Shown here: piece after piece, positions 6,154-8,490 of the stretch
Layout: each line of letters opens with the position of its first letter
Numbering within the stretch: the first letter of the stretch is position 1
Origin: an uncultured Lachnospiraceae bacterium
GTDB lineage: Bacteria; Bacillota; Clostridia; Lachnospirales; Lachnospiraceae
Direction of reading: 5' to 3'
Length of the DNA: 8,490 bases
Assembly: GCA_910586955.1 (NCBI GenBank)
Contig: CAJUMM010000106.1
Location: forward strand, 1 to 8,490
Position numbers and translations under genes: made by a program
Notes under the pieces: model-generated
What the model was told of the DNA's origin: nothing
The model's input: only the letters and a program-made list of their open reading frames with translations
The model's database searches: none

Positions 6154-6195
6154 ATGAGAAGAGAACGACAGAAGAAGGAGGAAGACCATGGCTGA
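6154..6195 (+). CDS. 13-codon mini-ORF bridging pilC and pilMN (possible coupling leader)
   Basis: An ATG follows the pilC stop directly (TAAATG, 6151-6156) and opens MRRERQKKEEDHG, ending TGA at 6193-6195, 8 bases inside pilMN. AAGGAG at 6140-6145, inside the end of pilC, is spaced 8 bases from it. Its last codons run through the pilMN ribosome site (AAGGAGG 6175-6181). It could be a translational coupler, or just A/G-rich spacer DNA with a chance frame. Very short; weak evidence. Confidence 0.25.
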   Translation: MRRERQKKEEDHG

Positions 6196-7624
6196 AACCG
6201 TCGTCGTATTTCAGGAGGACTGCATACTGGCCGCAAGAGGAAAGGAGGGCCTTTACCCTCACCTTTCCCATGTAAAACGCATCCCTCTTTTGGGGACAGG
6301 GGATTCTTTTGCCCGGTGGGCAAAGGCCCTTTCTTCCCTTGACCCGGAGTGGAAAGCCAGGCCCGTGCGCCTGGTGCTTCCTGCAGGAATGAGTTCTACA
6401 CGTGTACTTTCCATACCCCCGGGGAAAGGCCGGCAGCTTGCCGGCATGGCCCTCCGGCAGGTGGAGAACAGTTTCCGGAATGAGATTTCCGATTATTCCA
6501 TTGCCTATTTTCACAAAAAAGAGGGCGTAGATCTCTGCGCCGGGGGCGGGGACGCAAAAATCCTGGAACACTTTATGGAGATCTGCGAAGAGGCGGACAT
6601 TGCCGTGGCAGGTATGACTGTGCCCATGGAGGGAGAACTCCGCCTCCTGAAGCAGACAAAATCCTACGGAAAGGAGGCGGCCATATACCTTTTCTTTGAG
6701 GAGGGCAGCATGACCAGCATCCTGTTCCGGAAGGATCGCTATCTGTATTCCAGCAGGAGCAGGTTATTTGGCGAGCCGGGAACCCTGGATTTCGGTACGG
6801 AGATTGTGCGTAATATTTCCGGAATCCTTCAGTTCTATGCAGGCCGGCAGCAGGAAATGCCTATTACCAGAGTATACTACGGAGGATGCCCGGAAGAAGA
6901 TTTTGAAGCCGGCCTGGAGGGCATCCGGGGACTTGGGCTGGAAGCCGAAGCTTTTCCCACAGACTCCCGGATCCTCTTCCCGGCAGGAGAGAAGCCCTCC
7001 CTGTGGCTGCCCTGTATCGGTGCTTTTATACGCAAAGGCAAGGGAGAAAAGCAAATCGATCTTTACGCAGCCGCCCTGAAAACCCTGGACAGGGCTCCTG
7101 CCTCCCAAATCATTGGGAGACATTTCCTTATGCCCGGGGTGATTCTGGCCGCAGGCCTCTTTCTGGGAGGCATTCTGGGCATCCTGAACTGGAACCTTGG
7201 AAGACAGCTTCAAAACACCCGGGACTGGATGGAGCGTTCCGATATTCAAAAAGAATACCAGGAAGCTCTGGCTCAGGAAAGCCGTCTTCAGGAAATCCAG
7301 GGAGGAATCGCCGCCGTAAAGGAAATGGAGAAGAACCTTTCCTCCTATCCGGTTCTCTCAAGCCGGATCCTGGATTCCATAGAGCAGGCCGGAGGCGGAG
7401 GAGTAGAGCTTAAGATTTCCGGCTATGACGCCCAGTCCGGGCTTCTCACCTTCCGGGCCAGCAGCCGGGAGATCATCGATATCCCGGACTATATTCTGCG
7501 GATGCAGGAAACGGGAATCTTTCAAACCGTAGACTATACGGGTTACGCCTATGAGGGAGAGTGGTACACCTTATCCCTTTCCTGCATTCTGGCAGGCAAT
7601 ACGGAGAAAGGAGGCGCATCATGA
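6188..7624 (+). CDS. pilMN: Fused PilM-PilN (GspL-like) pilus alignment protein
   Basis: The protein has 478 residues and two parts. Residues 1 to about 285 have an actin-like PilM/GspL layout (MAETVVVFQEDCILAARG, later AAIYLFFEEGSMTSILFRKDRYLYSSR ... YYGGCPEEDF). The usual PilM nucleotide motifs are degraded: the DxGxxxxK strand at the start is FQEDCILAARG, and the second DxG is FFEEG. At 288-297 (KQIDLYAAAL) the PilN start motif (INLLP-like, the PilM-binding peptide in separate PilN proteins) is carried within the same chain. A hydrophobic segment (about 313-335) and a coiled coil (LGRQLQNTRDWMERSD ... EMEKNL) lead to a C-terminal PilN-like alpha-beta domain (390-470). Gram-positive fusions called pilMN are known, for example in Clostridioides difficile. 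The start has AAGGAGG 6 bases upstream; the stop overlaps pilO (ATGA). It likely links the PilB/PilC motor to the envelope side. Confidence 0.85.
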   Translation: MAETVVVFQEDCILAARGKEGLYPHLSHVKRIPLLGTGDSFARWAKALSSLDPEWKARPVRLVLPAGMSSTRVLSIPPGKGRQLAGMALRQVENSFRNEISDYSIAYFHKKEGVDLCAGGGDAKILEHFMEICEEADIAVAGMTVPMEGELRLLKQTKSYGKEAAIYLFFEEGSMTSILFRKDRYLYSSRSRLFGEPGTLDFGTEIVRNISGILQFYAGRQQEMPITRVYYGGCPEEDFEAGLEGIRGLGLEAEAFPTDSRILFPAGEKPSLWLPCIGAFIRKGKGEKQIDLYAAALKTLDRAPASQIIGRHFLMPGVILAAGLFLGGILGILNWNLGRQLQNTRDWMERSDIQKEYQEALAQESRLQEIQGGIAAVKEMEKNLSSYPVLSSRILDSIEQAGGGGVELKISGYDAQSGLLTFRASSREIIDIPDYILRMQETGIFQTVDYTGYAYEGEWYTLSLSCILAGNTEKGGAS

Positions 7625-8247
7625 CACTGGAACTGACAGAAAAAGATATTTTCATGCTGAAGCTGGCCTTTTCTGTGCTGGCAGCGGTTCTTTTGATCCG
7701 CTTCCTGCTTATGCCTCAGCTTTCCCGCAGGCAGGAGCTTTCCATGCAGCTTCAGGAAGCAGCTGCCGCACGGCAGGAGATGGAAGCTTCCATTTCCTCC
7801 ATCCCCTCCTTGAAGGAAGCAGCAGAGCGCTCCCTGCAAGAGCTTCTGGAAGCTTCCGAAAACTACTATGACGCTATGGAAAACCGGCAGGTGGATGAGA
7901 TCCTCACCGGCCTTGCCCTGGAGATGGATTTGTTTCCCGTCTCCCTCTCCATCGACGAGGCAAAGCCTGAACTTCCCGGCGCCTATCTGTACAGCGCCCT
8001 TCCGGAGACGGGAGAAGTATTTTCGGACACCTATATACTGACTGCCCGGGGAAACATGGTCCTTCTGGGAGAAGAAGAAAATGTTTTCCGCTTCCTGGAC
8101 ACTGTGGAAACCAAGTATCCTTCCCTCCAAATCCGTTCCGTAACGATGGCGGAGCGGACCTATTTAGACGCAGACTGGCAGGCAGCAGAGCAGATGGAGG
8201 TAAGATTAACCCTGGCGGTCTACATGTGCCACCGGAGCAGCCTGTAA
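7621..8247 (+). CDS. pilO: Pilus alignment complex protein PilO (GspM-like)
   Basis: The protein has 208 residues. The start is the ATG at 7621, which overlaps the pilMN stop (ATGA 7621-7624) and has a strong site AAAGGAGG (7607-7614) 6 bases upstream; an in-frame GTG 20 codons earlier (7561) lacks such a site. The layout is that of PilO/GspM: a short cytoplasmic head (MTLELTEKDIFM), one membrane helix (about 11-30), a coiled coil (SRRQELSMQLQEAAAARQEM ... SLKEAAERSLQELLEA) and a ferredoxin-like alpha-beta outer domain (about 95-205, with the strand-helix run ARGNMVLLGEEENVFRFLDTV). PilO pairs with PilN's like-folded domain in known systems, and here the partner is fused to PilM just upstream. 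Sequence identity is always low in this family, so the call rests on topology and position. A single Cys203 near the end has no obvious partner. Confidence 0.85.
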   Translation: MTLELTEKDIFMLKLAFSVLAAVLLIRFLLMPQLSRRQELSMQLQEAAAARQEMEASISSIPSLKEAAERSLQELLEASENYYDAMENRQVDEILTGLALEMDLFPVSLSIDEAKPELPGAYLYSALPETGEVFSDTYILTARGNMVLLGEEENVFRFLDTVETKYPSLQIRSVTMAERTYLDADWQAAEQMEVRLTLAVYMCHRSSL

Positions 8248-8281
8248 AACCACGACGAAATAAGCATTGAGGTATGAAGCA
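8248..8281 (+). other. Short pilO-pilB spacer
   Basis: This 34-base gap holds the pilB ribosome site and most of the direct repeat described for the pilB start. No terminator or promoter is visible, so pilB appears to be transcribed with the upstream genes. Confidence 0.6.
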
Positions 8282-8286
8282 TTGAG
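8262..8286 (+). repeat. Direct repeat at the pilB start region
   Basis: AAGCATTGAG occurs at 8262-8271 and 8277-8286, a 15-base period. Each copy contains a TTG, and the two TTGs (8267, 8282) lie in the same frame as pilB. The GAGG (8269-8272) of the first copy serves as a plausible ribosome site for the second TTG. A small tandem duplication may have made the start region. Confidence 0.6.
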
Positions 8287-8490
8287 CACAAATTTAAGAA
8301 TCGGAGAAATCCTGGAAGAAAAAGGTTACGTAAACAAAGAGCAGATGGCAGAAGCTCTGGCCTATCAGCGGGAACACCGGGACCGGAGAGTGGGCCAGAT
8401 TTTAATTGAGTTAAATTTCGTCACGGAACAGCAGGTCCTGGAAGCCCTTGCCAGCCGCCTGGAGCTTAAGATTGTAGATCCCCTCTCCCA
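8282..8490 (+). CDS. pilB: Pilus assembly ATPase PilB, N-terminal MshEN domain (3' end outside window)
   Basis: Reading from the TTG at 8282, the frame gives MSTNLRIGEILEEKGYV and continues open to the window end: 69 codons plus two bases. It is a GspE/PilB N-terminal domain of MshEN type. Two 24-residue motifs of the form R-hydrophobic-G ... ALxxQ are visible. The first (8297-8368, RIGEIL ... ALAYQ) is complete, with Gly10 and the closing Gln. The second (8387-8458, RVGQIL ... ALASR) has Asn for the usual Gly10 and Arg for the closing Gln. MshEN domains of some pilus ATPases bind cyclic-di-GMP. The start is supported by GAGGT (8269-8273) upstream; the in-frame TTG at 8267 is an alternative. 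PilB hydrolyses ATP to power pilus extension from below PilC. The catalytic Walker motifs lie outside the window. The gene is 34 bases after pilO. Confidence 0.88.
   Translation, partial: MSTNLRIGEILEEKGYVNKEQMAEALAYQREHRDRRVGQILIELNFVTEQQVLEALASRLELKIVDPLS

Noticed and set aside
6429..6445. 7-bp hairpin GCCGGCA/TGCCGGC in pilMN
   Set aside because: Short, inside GC-rich coding sequence, with nothing around it to suggest a role.
7561..7620. GTG start 20 codons upstream for pilO
   Set aside because: No ribosome site near it and it would overlap pilMN by 64 bases; the ATG at 7621 has AAAGGAGG at correct spacing and an ATGA overlap.
1..8490. Competence (comG) or type II secretion operon instead of type IV pili
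   Set aside because: comG operons lack PilM/N/O and a peptidase in this order; secretion systems would need a secretin and GspC. A mixed reading of pilMN/pilO as GspL/GspM is possible, but the major pilin with Pro at mature 22 favours a pilus.

Overview
The window is a slice of a type IV pilus (T4P) biogenesis operon, and every gene I can support reads on the + strand. The genes are packed tightly: ATGA or TTGA stop/start overlaps, gaps of at most about 60 bases, and strong AAGGAGG-type ribosome sites. Together with the TTG starts, moderately high GC (about 58-62% in several lines counted by hand) and a PilM-PilN fusion, this suggests a low-to-mid-GC Gram-positive lineage, most likely a Clostridia/Lachnospiraceae-type bacterium. 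The lineage is an inference. No secretin (PilQ) or PilP gene is seen, which fits a single-membrane cell, but the window is too short to prove absence.

Layout, left to right. Bases 2-1228 are the C-terminal part of a large, probably extracellular beta-rich protein with repeated modules; its N-terminus is outside the window. Bases 1250-3140 hold three pilus-associated small proteins: a PilX/GspK-like membrane-anchored protein, then two minor prepilins that share an unusual SG|ETLVE processing site with Glu at +1. An 11-bp stem-loop sits on the stop codon of the second minor prepilin, just ahead of the major pilin gene (3202-3660). The major pilin has a textbook class III signal, and the distal half of its gene is poorer in GC than its surroundings. 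Next is a pilin-shaped protein that lacks the processing signal (3698-4156), with a strong hairpin inside its gene.

The machinery follows: prepilin peptidase PilD (4153-4935), platform protein PilC (4957-6153), a fused PilM-PilN protein (6188-7624), PilO (7621-8247; start corrected to the ATG at 7621) and the first 69 codons of the assembly ATPase PilB (from a TTG at 8282), which carries an MshEN-type N-terminal domain.

How they work together, from family knowledge: PilD trims the leader peptides of the prepilins. PilB, docked under PilC, extracts pilins from the membrane and stacks them. PilMN and PilO form the cytoplasmic/envelope alignment complex. The minor pilins and the large modular protein probably form or prime the tip. 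The MshEN domain suggests that pilus extension could respond to cyclic-di-GMP. The more unusual points are the +1 Glu minor pilins, the signal-less pilin homologue, the apparent loss of nucleotide-binding motifs in the PilM part, and the RNA hairpins around the major pilin gene. The minus strand shows no convincing genes, and I saw no tRNA, rRNA, CRISPR or mobile element.
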